DNA from: UBA1351 sp964563505
GTDB lineage: Bacteria > Bacillota > Clostridia > Lachnospirales > Vallitaleaceae
Assembly (NCBI GenBank): GCA_964563505.1
Contig: CAZLXW010000013.1
Coordinates: forward strand, 1 to 64,000
Direction: 5' to 3'
Length of the DNA stretch: 64,000 nt
Shown here: positions 41,264 through 50,557 of the stretch, in pieces
How positions within the stretch are numbered: the stretch's first letter is position 1
Layout: the number at the start of each line of letters is the position of its first letter
Notes under the pieces: model-generated
What the model was told of the DNA's origin: nothing
Databases searched by the model: none
The model's input: the letters and a program-made list of their open reading frames with translations, nothing else
Translations under genes and position numbers: made by a program

Positions 41264-42499
41264 TTGAAAATACCCGTATTATCAAAACTATTTAGGTCGA
41301 GGGCAGACCCTAAAAACAGCATGTGGCAAAGCGCCTACCAGTTTTTCTTTGGCCCTACATCAAGTGGAAAAGTGGTCAATGAAAAAAGTGCCATGCAAAC
41401 CACAGCAGTCTATGCCTGTGTAAGAATTTTATCAGAGACCATTGCATCTCTTCCTCTGCACACTTATCAAAAGACAGATAAGGGAAAGGAAAAAGCTGTA
41501 GACCACCCGCTGTATCATTTGCTTCATGATGAGCCTAATCCGGAGATGACTTCATTTGTGTTTAGAGAAACGCTGATGGGTCATCTTTTACTTTGGGGAA
41601 ATGCCTATGCTCAGGTGATACGTGATGGTAGGGGAAAAGTTATGGCCCTTTATCCTTTAATGCCTGACAAAATGACGGTCCACCGAAGTGAAGGGGGAGA
41701 GCTTTATTATAGCTACTCTAAAGAAGGGCAGGAACATATTCTTAGAAGTTTCGAAGTCCTACACATTCCAGGACTTGGCTTTGATGGACTTCTAGGTCAC
41801 TCGCCTATTGCCATGGCAAAGAATGCTATAGGTATGGCCATAGCCACTGAAGAGTATGGAGCTAATTTTTTCAATAACGGGGCCAATCCCGGTGGGGTGT
41901 TAGAGCATCCAGGAATTTTAAAGGATCCTGAAAGGGTGAGAAAAAGCTGGAACAGTGTCTATGCCGGAAGTGGTAACGCCCATAAAGTAGCAGTTTTAGA
42001 GGAAGGCATGAGTTTTAAGCCGATTGGAATACCGCCGGAGCAGGCACAGTTTTTACAGACGAGAAAGTTTCAGCTTAATGAAATCGCCCGTATTTTTAGA
42101 GTTCCACCTCATATGATTGGAGATCTTGAGAAATCCAGTTTTTCTAATATAGAGCAGCAGAGTTTAGAGTTTGTGAAATACACATTAACCCCATGGCTTT
42201 CTCGCTGGGAGATGGCCATGAAAAAATCCCTGTTATCTCCTTCTGAAAAGAAGGATTACTTTATAAAGCACAACGTAGAAGGACTTCTTCGTGGAGACTA
42301 CAAGACAAGAATGGAAGGCTACAGCATTGGTATTCAAAATGGTTTCTTAAGTCCGAACGATGTCAGGGAGCTAGAAGACTTAAATACCATTGAACACGGT
42401 GACGTCTATGCTGTAAACGGTAATATGCTTAAGCTTGAAGACATCGGGGCCTATGCGAAGAAGGATGTAAACAATGATGAGGAAGGAGGGAAAACCTAG
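41264..42499 (+). CDS. HK97-family portal protein
   Basis: Codes for 411 residues from TTG 41264 with AGGGAGTGA upstream. TTAVYACVRILSETIASLPLH, FRETLMGHLLLWGNAYAQV, VLHIPGLGFDGLLG and the FRVPPHMIGDLEKSSFSNIEQQ block are diagnostic. It forms the dodecameric DNA gateway of the head. Its end adjoins the protease start without a gap. Confidence 0.9.
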   Translation: MKIPVLSKLFRSRADPKNSMWQSAYQFFFGPTSSGKVVNEKSAMQTTAVYACVRILSETIASLPLHTYQKTDKGKEKAVDHPLYHLLHDEPNPEMTSFVFRETLMGHLLLWGNAYAQVIRDGRGKVMALYPLMPDKMTVHRSEGGELYYSYSKEGQEHILRSFEVLHIPGLGFDGLLGHSPIAMAKNAIGMAIATEEYGANFFNNGANPGGVLEHPGILKDPERVRKSWNSVYAGSGNAHKVAVLEEGMSFKPIGIPPEQAQFLQTRKFQLNEIARIFRVPPHMIGDLEKSSFSNIEQQSLEFVKYTLTPWLSRWEMAMKKSLLSPSEKKDYFIKHNVEGLLRGDYKTRMEGYSIGIQNGFLSPNDVRELEDLNTIEHGDVYAVNGNMLKLEDIGAYAKKDVNNDEEGGKT

Positions 42500-43216
42500 A
42501 TGAAATTTTGGAACTGGGTGAAAAACGAAGATGGGAGAACACTTTATCTCGATGGCTATATCGCCCAAGAAAGCTGGTGGGACGATGAAGTGTCTCCTAG
42601 GGAATTTAAAGCAGAGCTTGAAGAAGCGGATGATGATATCACCCTTTGGATTAACTCACCAGGTGGAGATGTATTTGCAGCATCACAGATTTACACCATG
42701 CTAAAGGAATACAAAGGAAAGGTTATTGTAAAAATCGATGGCATTGCAGCCAGTGCCGCTTCTGTTATTGCTATGGCTGGGGATAAGGTGTACATGTCTC
42801 CCACTGCCATGCTAATGATCCACAATCCATCCACAATTGTGTGGGGAGAAGCGTCAGACATGAAGCGTGGTATCGAGATACTTTCAGAAGTGAAAGAAGG
42901 GATCATCAATGCCTATGAAACTAAGACAGGGCTACCTAGAAACAAGATATCTCAAATGATGGACAGGGAAACCTGGATGAGTGCAGGAAAAGCCTTAGAG
43001 CTTAAGTTTTGTGATGAGGTACTGTATCAAGAGTCAGTAGCTTCTGAAAATGTTACTGCAAGCTTTATCTTTGACAAAGTGACAGTAACCAATAACTTCT
43101 TAGGAAAGTTTCAAAGGGTAAAGCCACTGAAGAATAAAGAAGAAAAAGAAATTGAACCAACAGAAAAGGGAACTGAGTACAAACATTTAGCCAAAAGGCT
43201 AGAACTTTTAAAATAG
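42500..43216 (+). CDS. ClpP-like (S14) prohead protease
   Basis: Codes for 238 residues. WINSPGGDVFAASQI, then DGIAASAASVIAMAG with the catalytic Ser, and MLMIHNPST with the His give the ClpP-type active site. It cuts the scaffold part of the capsid protein during maturation. Lies between portal and major capsid genes as usual. Ends with a charged tail. Confidence 0.9.
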   Translation: MKFWNWVKNEDGRTLYLDGYIAQESWWDDEVSPREFKAELEEADDDITLWINSPGGDVFAASQIYTMLKEYKGKVIVKIDGIAASAASVIAMAGDKVYMSPTAMLMIHNPSTIVWGEASDMKRGIEILSEVKEGIINAYETKTGLPRNKISQMMDRETWMSAGKALELKFCDEVLYQESVASENVTASFIFDKVTVTNNFLGKFQRVKPLKNKEEKEIEPTEKGTEYKHLAKRLELLK

Positions 43217-43228
43217 GAGGAATGGATC

Positions 43229-44419
43229 ATGAATAGAATTTTAGAATTACGTGAAAAAAGAGCTAAGGTGTGGGAAGATGCGAAGGCATTTCTCGATGAA
43301 AAACGTGGAAAAGATGGTCTGATTGCACCAGAGGATGAAGCAGTCTATGAAAAGATGGAAGCAGAGGTTGTGGCCCTTGGAAAAGAGGTGGAGCGATTAG
43401 AAAGGCAAGCTGCACTTGATTTAGAACTTTCAAGAGCAACAAGTAACCCTATCGCATCTAACCCTATGAATCCAGATGAGCCGGAAAGAAAAGGCAAAGG
43501 ATCAAAGGAGTACAAAAATGCCTTCTGGAATGCCATGAGAAGTAAAGGGAGCTTTGGGGCAGAAAATGCCCTTCGTATTGGTCAGGATTCAGAAGGGGGC
43601 TACCTTGTTCCCGATGAGTTTGAAGCCACCTTAATTCAGGCTTTAAACGATGCCAATATTATGAGAACCCTTGCTAAGGTTATCACTACATCCTATGGAG
43701 ACAGACAAATCCCAGTAGTTTCTTCTAAGGGAACAGCTTCATGGATTGAAGAGGGTGGAGCCTTTACTGAAAGTGACGATACCTTTAGCCAGGTTATTTT
43801 AGGTGCCCATAAGCTTGGAACCATTATCAAGGTTTCAGAGGAACTTCTAAATGACAGCGTCTTTAATCTTGAAAACTATATCGCCACAGAGTTTGCCAGA
43901 CGTATTGGTGCAGCTGAAGAGGAGGCCTTTATTAAAGGGAATGGAACCAATAAGCCAACGGGAGTTCTTAACTCCGCACAAGTTGGGGTGACAAGTGTTG
44001 TGGCAGATGCCATTACCTTTGATGAGGTGATTGACCTTTGGCACTCACTAAGAGAGCCGTATAGAAAGAATGCCACATGGTTACTCAATGACAGCACTGC
44101 AAAGGCCATCAGAAAGCTTAAGGATGACAACGGGCAATACATCTGGCAGCCATCTGTACAGGTGGGAGTGCCGGATAAAATTTTAAATAACCCGGTGAAA
44201 ACTTCAACCTTTATGCCAGAGATTGCTGCAGGAGAAAAGGCACTAGCCTTTGGAGATTACTCCTACTACTGGATTGCAGATAGACAGGGTAGATCCTTCC
44301 AAAGACTGAGTGAGCTTTATGCTGCAAGTGGGCAAGTAGGTTTTAGGGCTTACCAAAGGGTAGATGGAAAGTTAATCCTTCCTGAAGCAGTGAAGGTACT
44401 AACGATGAAGTCTGCTTAG
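43229..44419 (+). CDS. HK97-family major capsid protein
   Basis: Codes for 396 residues. The first 100 are a charged coiled-coil delta domain for scaffolding (MNRILELREKRAKVWEDA and so on); the shell domain then begins near GSFGAENALRIGQDSEGGYLVP and shows the family's TSYGDRQIPVVSSKGTASWI and GNGTNKPTGVLN segments. Probably processed by the protease upstream. Followed by a terminator. Confidence 0.9.
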   Translation: MNRILELREKRAKVWEDAKAFLDEKRGKDGLIAPEDEAVYEKMEAEVVALGKEVERLERQAALDLELSRATSNPIASNPMNPDEPERKGKGSKEYKNAFWNAMRSKGSFGAENALRIGQDSEGGYLVPDEFEATLIQALNDANIMRTLAKVITTSYGDRQIPVVSSKGTASWIEEGGAFTESDDTFSQVILGAHKLGTIIKVSEELLNDSVFNLENYIATEFARRIGAAEEEAFIKGNGTNKPTGVLNSAQVGVTSVVADAITFDEVIDLWHSLREPYRKNATWLLNDSTAKAIRKLKDDNGQYIWQPSVQVGVPDKILNNPVKTSTFMPEIAAGEKALAFGDYSYYWIADRQGRSFQRLSELYAASGQVGFRAYQRVDGKLILPEAVKVLTMKSA

Positions 44420-44443
44420 AAAAAGCAATAGTTAGAATACCCC

Positions 44444-44470
44444 AAGACTTTTAAAGAGAGGTCTTTTTTT
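44444..44470 (+). terminator. intrinsic terminator after the capsid gene
   Basis: AAGACTT paired with AGGTCTT (one G-U pair) then a T-run. Confidence 0.75.
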
Positions 44471-44514
44471 TATGCCTCTCTTTAAGGGTTTTAAAGAAAG
44501 TAGAGGTGAGATGG

Positions 44515-44697
44515 GTGAAAGTAAAATTAAAGACATCCCTTTCAGGATTAGACTTTAGCTATAAAAAAGGTGATGAAGTAGATCTGGAAGATAAAAAGGC
44601 AAAAGAATGGATTGAAGCTGGTGTGGCTACAGAAGTAAAAGGAAAAGAACCGCCAAAGAAAGCCAGCACTACTACCAAATCTAAAACCGATGGGTAG
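44515..44697 (+). CDS. small phage head protein
   Basis: Sixty residues from GTG 44515 with GAGGTGAG upstream (GTG 44506 would have none). YKKGDEVDLEDKKAKEWIEAGVAT fits the small proteins found between capsid and connector genes; a Lys/Pro/Thr-rich tail follows. Function unknown. Confidence 0.65.
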   Translation: MKVKLKTSLSGLDFSYKKGDEVDLEDKKAKEWIEAGVATEVKGKEPPKKASTTTKSKTDG

Positions 44698-44705
44698 GTG
44701 AAAAG

Positions 44706-44978
44706 ATGCTAGAACTTGATGAAGTTAAATTATATTTAAGAATCGATGGCGATGAAGAAGACGATTTAATTCTTGGTCTTATCCAAGCATCGGTAGAGCT
44801 TTGTGAAGGGATCCTAAGATACCCATTAACAGATTTTGACGAAGTTCCAGAGCTTGTGAAAAATGCGGTCCTATTTTCCATAGCTTCAATGTATGAAAAA
44901 AGGGAAGGAGAAGGCTTTAAAACTACCCTTGATGTCATCAAAAGGCTTCTTAGTCCTTACAGAAAAGAAAGCTGGTGA
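44706..44978 (+). CDS. gp6-like head-tail connector protein
   Basis: Ninety residues. LDEVKLYLRIDGDEEDDLILGLIQASVELCEG is characteristic of HK97 gp6-like connectors, which form a ring under the portal. All-helical pattern with a basic end. ATG 44706 follows AGGTGAAAAG. Confidence 0.85.
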   Translation: MLELDEVKLYLRIDGDEEDDLILGLIQASVELCEGILRYPLTDFDEVPELVKNAVLFSIASMYEKREGEGFKTTLDVIKRLLSPYRKESW

Positions 44979-44982
44979 TGCT

Positions 44983-45309
44983 ATGGAGATTGGAGAATTA
45001 AGACATCGGATTACCTTTCAAAAGAAAAACGTCACCTTGAATGAAAATGGTTTTGAAATAGAAACATGGGAAGATGTAAAGACGGTGTGGGCCGCAGCAA
45101 GCCATCTTCATGGTAGAGAGTTTTACGAAGCGGCTCAGGTGCAGGCAGAGCATACGGTTAAGTTTACAGTTCGTTATGTAAAAGGGATTGAGCCTTCTAT
45201 GGTAATTCTCTTTAATGAGAAACGCTATAACATCATCGCAATCGATAATATTAAGTATAAAAATAAGTGGATTGAAATTAGGAGCCAGGAGGTGATGCCT
45301 AGTGGCTAA
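44983..45309 (+). CDS. phage head closure protein
   Basis: Codes for 108 residues from ATG 44983. ELRHRITFQKKNVTLNENGFE, WAAASHLHGREFYEA and YNIIAIDNIKYKNKWIEI match the SPP1 gp16 / head closure family that plugs the connector. Overlaps the next gene by 8 bases. Confidence 0.85.
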   Translation: MEIGELRHRITFQKKNVTLNENGFEIETWEDVKTVWAAASHLHGREFYEAAQVQAEHTVKFTVRYVKGIEPSMVILFNEKRYNIIAIDNIKYKNKWIEIRSQEVMPSG

Positions 45310-45673
45310 GATGGAACTTGAAGGAGTTGAAGAGCTTCTATCAGAACTTCAAAAGTTAGGTGATCAGAGTAAAAGGGTGGAGAATAAAGCCTTAAGAGAA
45401 GCCGGCAGTGTGGTGGAAGATGCCATTAAAAATGAAGCACCTGTCCGCTCTGGAACCCTTAAAAAAAGCATTAAAACCTCTGGTGTGAAAACCAAAGATG
45501 GGATGAAACATGTGGAAGTAGGCCCGGGGAATGATGGTTTTTATGGCAAGTTTATAGAATTTGGAACGGTCCACATTAAAGCTAATCCCTTTATGGGTAG
45601 GGGATATGAAAAATCTAAAAATGAAGCCATGAGTAAGATATCCGAAGAGATTAGAAAGGGGCTGGGGCTATGA
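45302..45673 (+). CDS. HK97 gp10-like head-tail joining protein
   Basis: Codes for 123 residues from GTG 45302 with GGAGGTGA upstream. ALREAGSVVEDAIKNEAPVRSGTLKKSI and YGKFIEFGTVHIKANPFMGRG are typical of the gp10/morphogenesis family. Overlaps the next gene by 4 bases. Confidence 0.85.
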   Translation: MAKMELEGVEELLSELQKLGDQSKRVENKALREAGSVVEDAIKNEAPVRSGTLKKSIKTSGVKTKDGMKHVEVGPGNDGFYGKFIEFGTVHIKANPFMGRGYEKSKNEAMSKISEEIRKGLGL

Positions 45674-45996
45674 GTTTAAATAAAGATATTCTTATGGCTC
45701 TTAGTCCTTTAAATATTCCAGTAGCTTTTCAAACTTACAGTGGGAAAGCAGACACGTATATTACCTTCTTTAGTTATTTGGAAAAGGCGGAGCTTCATGC
45801 AGATGATGAAGAGGAAACCTCAGGGAACTACATTCAACTGGATTTATGGTCAAAGTCTGATTACACGGAACTCATAGGAGAGATTCACAAACGTATGAAA
45901 GAAGCAGGATTTATTAAACTGAATTTTTATGACCTTTATGAAAAGGATACAAAGGTGTATCACAAAGTGATGCGCTATCGAAGGGAGGAAAAGTAA
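45670..45996 (+). CDS. tail terminator-like protein
   Basis: Codes for 108 residues; a beta-alpha pattern (VAFQTYSGKADTYITFFSY, YIQLDLWSKSDYTELIGEI) resembles DUF3168/tail completion proteins. The position just before the major tail protein supports this. No direct motif is diagnostic. Confidence 0.65.
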   Translation: MSLNKDILMALSPLNIPVAFQTYSGKADTYITFFSYLEKAELHADDEEETSGNYIQLDLWSKSDYTELIGEIHKRMKEAGFIKLNFYDLYEKDTKVYHKVMRYRREEK

Positions 45997-46581
45997 ATGG
46001 CTCAAGTAGGACTTAAGGATTTACACTATGCTATTTTAGAAGAAGATACAAATGAGGGTGTGCTTTATGGAGAGATTAAACCTTTGGCAGGTGCCATGAA
46101 CGCCACCATTAACCCTACAGTCAATACTCAGGAACTTTATGCAGATGATCAGCTATGGGAATCCGTATCGGCTCTTGGAAAGATTGATGTAGAAATCGAA
46201 ACTGCAGACCTTCAGCTGAAGACCAGGGCAGAGCTTACAGGAAGTGAAGTGAAGGATGGGGTTTTAATCGAAAAAGCCTCTGACAAACCACCTCATGTGG
46301 CCCTAGGTTTTAGAAGTCAAAAGTCAAGTGGGAATTACAGATACATTTGGCTATTAAAAGGTGTGGCCCAGCCCATGGCAGAAGACTACTCTACCAAAAA
46401 AGACAATGTGGAGCATAAGACACCACAGCTTAAATTTGTTTTTATGCCAAGGGCCTATGACGGAGAGTGGAAGAGGACTGCCGATGAAGGGACACCTGAG
46501 TTTATAGGAGCTGATAGCTGGTTTGAAAAAGTACCAGGTGATGCACTGGAAGAGCAAAATGGTGAAGGAATAGAAGAATAG
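45997..46581 (+). CDS. major tail tube protein
   Basis: Codes for 194 residues. VGLKDLHYAILEEDTNEGVLYGEIKPLAGA and the GFRSQKSSGNYRYIWLLKGVAQP segment match phi13-type major tail proteins, which build the tail tube. Starts directly after the previous stop. Ends with an acidic tail. Confidence 0.85.
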   Translation: MAQVGLKDLHYAILEEDTNEGVLYGEIKPLAGAMNATINPTVNTQELYADDQLWESVSALGKIDVEIETADLQLKTRAELTGSEVKDGVLIEKASDKPPHVALGFRSQKSSGNYRYIWLLKGVAQPMAEDYSTKKDNVEHKTPQLKFVFMPRAYDGEWKRTADEGTPEFIGADSWFEKVPGDALEEQNGEGIEE

Positions 46582-46596
46582 ATGGGAGGTTAAAAG

Positions 46597-46896
46597 ATGC
46601 AGATCACATTAAAGATAAAGGGGAAAGATAAAACCTTTATAACTGATTTTATTTCAGCAAGGATGGTGAGAAGAACCATTGAAGTGTCAAAGGGCATTAA
46701 CTTTAATGACATGGCTCCAGAGGAACTGGATCAAATGGTAGGCTTTATTGTAGAGCTATTTTCTCATCAGTTTACCATTGACGATGTCTATGATGGGCTA
46801 CCTTCAAAAGAGCTGATACCCACCATGATGAATTGTATTAATGAAGTGGTAGGGGAAATGGGAGAAGCCACAGCGGGTGATGAAAAAAACGAATAG
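46597..46896 (+). CDS. tail assembly chaperone (gpG-like, zero frame)
   Basis: Ninety-nine residues, helical, containing KGINFNDMAPEELDQMVGFI and a QFTIDDVYDGLPSKEL segment typical of Bacillota tail chaperones. The last codons, GAA AAA AAC GAA TAG, contain the slippery heptamer A AAA AAC in the correct phase. It binds the tape measure during tail assembly. Confidence 0.8.
   Translation: MQITLKIKGKDKTFITDFISARMVRRTIEVSKGINFNDMAPEELDQMVGFIVELFSHQFTIDDVYDGLPSKELIPTMMNCINEVVGEMGEATAGDEKNE
46884..46890 (+). promoter_or_regulatory. programmed -1 frameshift site
   Basis: A AAA AAC in phase with the chaperone codons, six bases before its stop. Slipping back by one base continues as CGA ATA GAG GGG AAC TGC ATG into the 51-residue frame downstream. 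Confidence 0.85.
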
Positions 46897-46907
46897 AGGG
46901 GAACTGC

Positions 46908-47063
46908 ATGGATCCCCAGGAATTTATAGACCAGTTTTATCTCGCTTTAATAGATAAAGGCTGGAAGCTTCATGAAATCGACCAGATGGACATGATCTAT
47001 TATCTAAAGCTTCTAAAAAGAAAAATGATAACTGAGCAAACTTATATCGATGAGATTCTATAA
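46908..47063 (+). CDS. tail chaperone frameshift extension (gpGT-like C-terminal part)
   Basis: A 51-residue frame beginning at ATG 46908 (FIDQFYLALIDKGWKLHEID, YYLKLLKRKMI). It is the -1 frame relative to the chaperone and is continuous with it from 46890. The fusion would be 98 + 6 + 51 = 155 residues. No ribosome site stands before ATG 46908, which fits production by frameshift. As in lambda G/GT, the minor fused form joins the tape measure to the tube protein. Confidence 0.8.
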   Translation: MDPQEFIDQFYLALIDKGWKLHEIDQMDMIYYLKLLKRKMITEQTYIDEIL

Positions 47064-47086
47064 CACCTAAAATGGGTGTTTTTTTA
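47063..47086 (+). terminator. intrinsic terminator between chaperone and tape measure genes
   Basis: ACACC / GGTGT stem with an 7-base A/T-rich loop and a T-run. Its place inside the tail operon suggests partial attenuation. Confidence 0.65.
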
Positions 47087-47129
47087 TTGCCTATGATAAC
47101 TAAATTTTATGCCAAGGGAGGTGAGGGAT

Positions 47130-49850
47130 ATGGCAGATATCGGTCAATTAAATATTAGGGTAGGTCTTGATTCTACTGGCTTTCAAAACGGAATTGGAAA
47201 ACTGAATCAAGAAATGAGAAAGGTTCAGTCGGAGTTTAAGCTGGCAAGTACAGAGCTTGGGAAACACGGTAGTGAGCTGGATAAATTAAGAACTAAATCA
47301 GACTCTCTAACTAAACAAAAAGAACTCCAAAGGCAAAAGGTAGAGGCTTTAGAAAAGGCCCATCAAAAGTCAGTGGAGACTAAAGGAAAAGATGCTAAGG
47401 CCACTGGAGACTTAGAAATAAAGCTAAATCAAGCCAGGACAAGGCTTGTTCAGATGGAGCAAGACCTAACCAGCATTAATAGGCAAATCGAAGTCCAATC
47501 CTCTAGTTGGTATAAGCTTGGAAAAAGCCTAGAGCCAATCGGTCAGTCTATGCAAGACATCGGTAAAAAGATGGAAAGCGTAGGAAAAGACCTCACCAAA
47601 AAAGTCACCCTACCGATTGTGGGGATTGGAGCTGCAGCAGTTAAAATCGGTTCAGATTTTCAAGCTGAAATGAGTAAAGTTCAGGCCATCTCAGGAGCCA
47701 CAGGAGAGGATTTAGAGAAGCTTAGTGATAAAGCAAAAGAGATGGGTTCTTCTACAAAGTTCAGTGCCAGCGAATCAGCCCAGGCTCTAAACTATATGGC
47801 CATGGCAGGTTGGGACACAACTCAGATGATGGATGGTCTAGATGGTGTCATGATGCTTGCAGCAGCCAGTGGAGAAAGTTTAGCTTCAGTATCTGATATC
47901 GTCACAGATGCCCTCACCGCCTTTGGTATGCAGGCTTCAGATGCCGGGGACTTTGCAGACCTACTTGCAAGTGCATCCAGTAATGCCAACACCAATGTAG
48001 GAATGCTAGGGGAGTCCTTTAAATATGTGGCACCTCTCTTTGGTTCTTTAGGTTACTCAGCTGAAGATGCCGCTTTAGCCCTAGGGCTTATGGCTAATGC
48101 AGGAATCAAAGGATCTCAAGCCGGTACAACTTTAAGAGGAGCCATTACCAGGCTTACTCAGCCTACATCACAAGCGGCAGACATTATTGAAGAACTAGGC
48201 CTTAATTTAACCGATGCTCATGGGAATATGCTTCCCTTTAAAGATGTGATGGATCAACTTAGGGGTTCCTTTGGAAACCTTACTCAAGAGCAGCAGGCCC
48301 AATATGCCGCCACTTTATTTGGAAAAGAAGCCATGAGTGGAATGCTTGCAGTGATAAATGCCACTGATGAAGATTATAAAAAGCTTACAGATGCTACCAG
48401 AGAATATAGTGGTGCCGCCGGTGAAATGGCAGATATTATGCAGGACAACCTTCAGGGGCAACTTACCATTTTAAAATCTCAACTTGAAGGAGTAGCCATT
48501 GAGATATTTGAAATTCTCGTTCCGCATCTGAAGACTTTAGTTGAAAATCTTCAAAGAGCAGTGGAGTGGTTTTCTAACCTTAATCCAGCTACCCAAGAAA
48601 CCATAGTAAAAGTAGCGGCCCTAGCTGCAGCGGTAGGTCCTCTTTTAATTATTGGAGGAAAGATTGTAGCAGGAGCAGGAGCCATTATTGGAGCATTCTC
48701 TAAGATATCCCTCGCTATTGCAGGTAAAACAGCCGCCGTAGGAGGGGCCTCTGCAGCTGCAGGTGGACTTGTTGCCATTAAAGGAGTATTAGCTGCCGCC
48801 TTTACAGCTTTAACTGGTCCCATTGGGATCGCTGTTGCAGCTATTGTTGGAATTACCGCAGTTGGTGTAGCCCTCTATAAAAACTGGGACACCATTAAGG
48901 AAAAGGCAGGGGAGCTGAAAGATGCCATCTCTGAAAGGTGGAGCTCTATCAAAGAAAGTACAGCTGAAGCCTGGGAGAATGTAAAAACAGGGATCAGTGA
49001 AAGATGGACTAGCATCAAGGAAAGCACCAGCGAAACTTTATCTTCCATGGGAGAATCCATCCGAGATGGCTGGGACAATGTCAAAACCGCTACATCTGAA
49101 AGATGGGGATCCATTAGAGGAAGTATTTCAGAGAAGTGGGGAAGTATCAAAGACAGCACTTCACAGACGCTAGGGAACATTAGAGAAAATATAAGCTCTA
49201 GCTGGGACAATGTAAAGGGCAGAACCAATGAAACATGGGAGTTTTTAAAGAGTAATACTGCTTCAGCTTGGAGCAACATCAAAGGAAGAATCGAAGAAAA
49301 TGGTGGAGGTATTAGAGGGGTTATTACCACCTATACTGAAGGCTATAAGTCCGTTTGGGGAGCCGCACTTAACACCATGGATAGCGTAACCGGTGGAAAG
49401 TTCTCTTCTATGGCCAGTAAAGTATCCGGTGCCTTTTCAAGGGTAAGAGATGCCATCCAAGGGGGTATAAGTAGAATCCGTGAATGGAATAACCAAAGAG
49501 TAGAAAACAAAGAAGCCACCTTCACCAATAGAATTAGAAATATTACAGAGAATGTGGTAAACACCGTAACTGCTCCTTTTAGAAAGAACTTTGCAGGAAC
49601 TTCCTTCTTCCAAGGGGGACTAACCATGGTAGGAGAGCTTGGACCAGAACTTGTAGAGCTACCCCGTGGAAGTAAAATTTATAACGATTATCAGACCAAT
49701 CAAATTATGGGAGATAGCACTGGTCGTGGTGGAGGACTTACCCTTAATATAGATAAATTTGTAAACAACACTGAAAAAGATATTGAACAACTGGCCTATG
49801 AGCTGGAGTTCTATCGTCAAAGAGTATCACTTGGAAGGGGGAGAGGCTAA
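47130..49850 (+). CDS. tape measure protein
   Basis: Codes for 906 residues from ATG 47130 with GGGAGGTGAGGG upstream. N-terminal coiled coil (RKVQSEFKLASTELGKHGSE), then the TP901-type core (SDFQAEMSKVQAISGATGEDL, ALNYMAMAGWD, GIKGSQAGTTLRGAITRL), a hydrophobic stretch at about residues 495-590 (AAVGPLLIIGGKIVAGAGAI and on), and Trp-spaced repeats of the type SERWxSIKES / WDNVK at about 600-730. Length sets the tail at very roughly 130-140 nm by the usual 1.5 A per residue rule. Confidence 0.9.
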   Translation: MADIGQLNIRVGLDSTGFQNGIGKLNQEMRKVQSEFKLASTELGKHGSELDKLRTKSDSLTKQKELQRQKVEALEKAHQKSVETKGKDAKATGDLEIKLNQARTRLVQMEQDLTSINRQIEVQSSSWYKLGKSLEPIGQSMQDIGKKMESVGKDLTKKVTLPIVGIGAAAVKIGSDFQAEMSKVQAISGATGEDLEKLSDKAKEMGSSTKFSASESAQALNYMAMAGWDTTQMMDGLDGVMMLAAASGESLASVSDIVTDALTAFGMQASDAGDFADLLASASSNANTNVGMLGESFKYVAPLFGSLGYSAEDAALALGLMANAGIKGSQAGTTLRGAITRLTQPTSQAADIIEELGLNLTDAHGNMLPFKDVMDQLRGSFGNLTQEQQAQYAATLFGKEAMSGMLAVINATDEDYKKLTDATREYSGAAGEMADIMQDNLQGQLTILKSQLEGVAIEIFEILVPHLKTLVENLQRAVEWFSNLNPATQETIVKVAALAAAVGPLLIIGGKIVAGAGAIIGAFSKISLAIAGKTAAVGGASAAAGGLVAIKGVLAAAFTALTGPIGIAVAAIVGITAVGVALYKNWDTIKEKAGELKDAISERWSSIKESTAEAWENVKTGISERWTSIKESTSETLSSMGESIRDGWDNVKTATSERWGSIRGSISEKWGSIKDSTSQTLGNIRENISSSWDNVKGRTNETWEFLKSNTASAWSNIKGRIEENGGGIRGVITTYTEGYKSVWGAALNTMDSVTGGKFSSMASKVSGAFSRVRDAIQGGISRIREWNNQRVENKEATFTNRIRNITENVVNTVTAPFRKNFAGTSFFQGGLTMVGELGPELVELPRGSKIYNDYQTNQIMGDSTGRGGGLTLNIDKFVNNTEKDIEQLAYELEFYRQRVSLGRGRG

Positions 49851-50557
49851 TGCTTAGTTTTACATTTGGCGGAAAGAACAGCTATGAAGATTACGGGATA
49901 GTTATTGCCAAAAGGCCTAACCTTCCCTCTCCTAAAAGAAGAGTACATTATATGGATATCCCAGGAAGGCATGGAAGGGTTCAGTACGATGAAAAGACTT
50001 ATGAGGACATTACAATCGTAGTGGAATGTGGCCTTAAAGATACAGAGAATTTGGTAGACAGATTAGATACCGTAAAGGCTTGGCTTTTTAATGCTGGGGA
50101 AAGTGACCTTATTTTTAGTTTTGGTGAAGATAAGAAATACATCGCACAGGTTGTCAATTCTATCGACTTCACCCAAGTCTATAAATACACTTCAAGTTTT
50201 CCAGTTGTTTTTAACTGCCATCCTTTTAAATATGAAGTTCAAAATCAGTTAATAACTTTGAATACAAGCGGAGAGTTAATCAACAATCCAGGATCCCTAG
50301 AGAGTGAACCTGTGATTTATGTGTATGGAACTGGGGATATCCTATTAAATATTAATGATCAATCCATAGGGCTAAATGGAGCTCAAGGAAAAATCATCTT
50401 AAACTCTGAAATCCAGGACTGCTATGACGACGCCATGAACAATCTTAACTCTAAAATGGTAGGGGAGTTTCCACTTCTAAAGACCGGGGAAAATATTATA
50501 TCCTGGACTGGGAATGTGACAAAGCTTGAAGTTCTCCCGAATTGGCGGTGGTTATAA
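49850..50557 (+). CDS. distal tail protein (Dit)
   Basis: Codes for 235 residues. FGGKNSYEDYGIVIAKRPNLPSPKRRVHYMDIPGRHG is the N-terminal Dit hallmark (residues 5-40). The C-terminal half is a beta-sandwich (SEPVIYVYGTGDILLNI). It joins the tail tube to the baseplate. Overlaps the tape measure stop by one base. Confidence 0.85.
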   Translation: MLSFTFGGKNSYEDYGIVIAKRPNLPSPKRRVHYMDIPGRHGRVQYDEKTYEDITIVVECGLKDTENLVDRLDTVKAWLFNAGESDLIFSFGEDKKYIAQVVNSIDFTQVYKYTSSFPVVFNCHPFKYEVQNQLITLNTSGELINNPGSLESEPVIYVYGTGDILLNINDQSIGLNGAQGKIILNSEIQDCYDDAMNNLNSKMVGEFPLLKTGENIISWTGNVTKLEVLPNWRWL

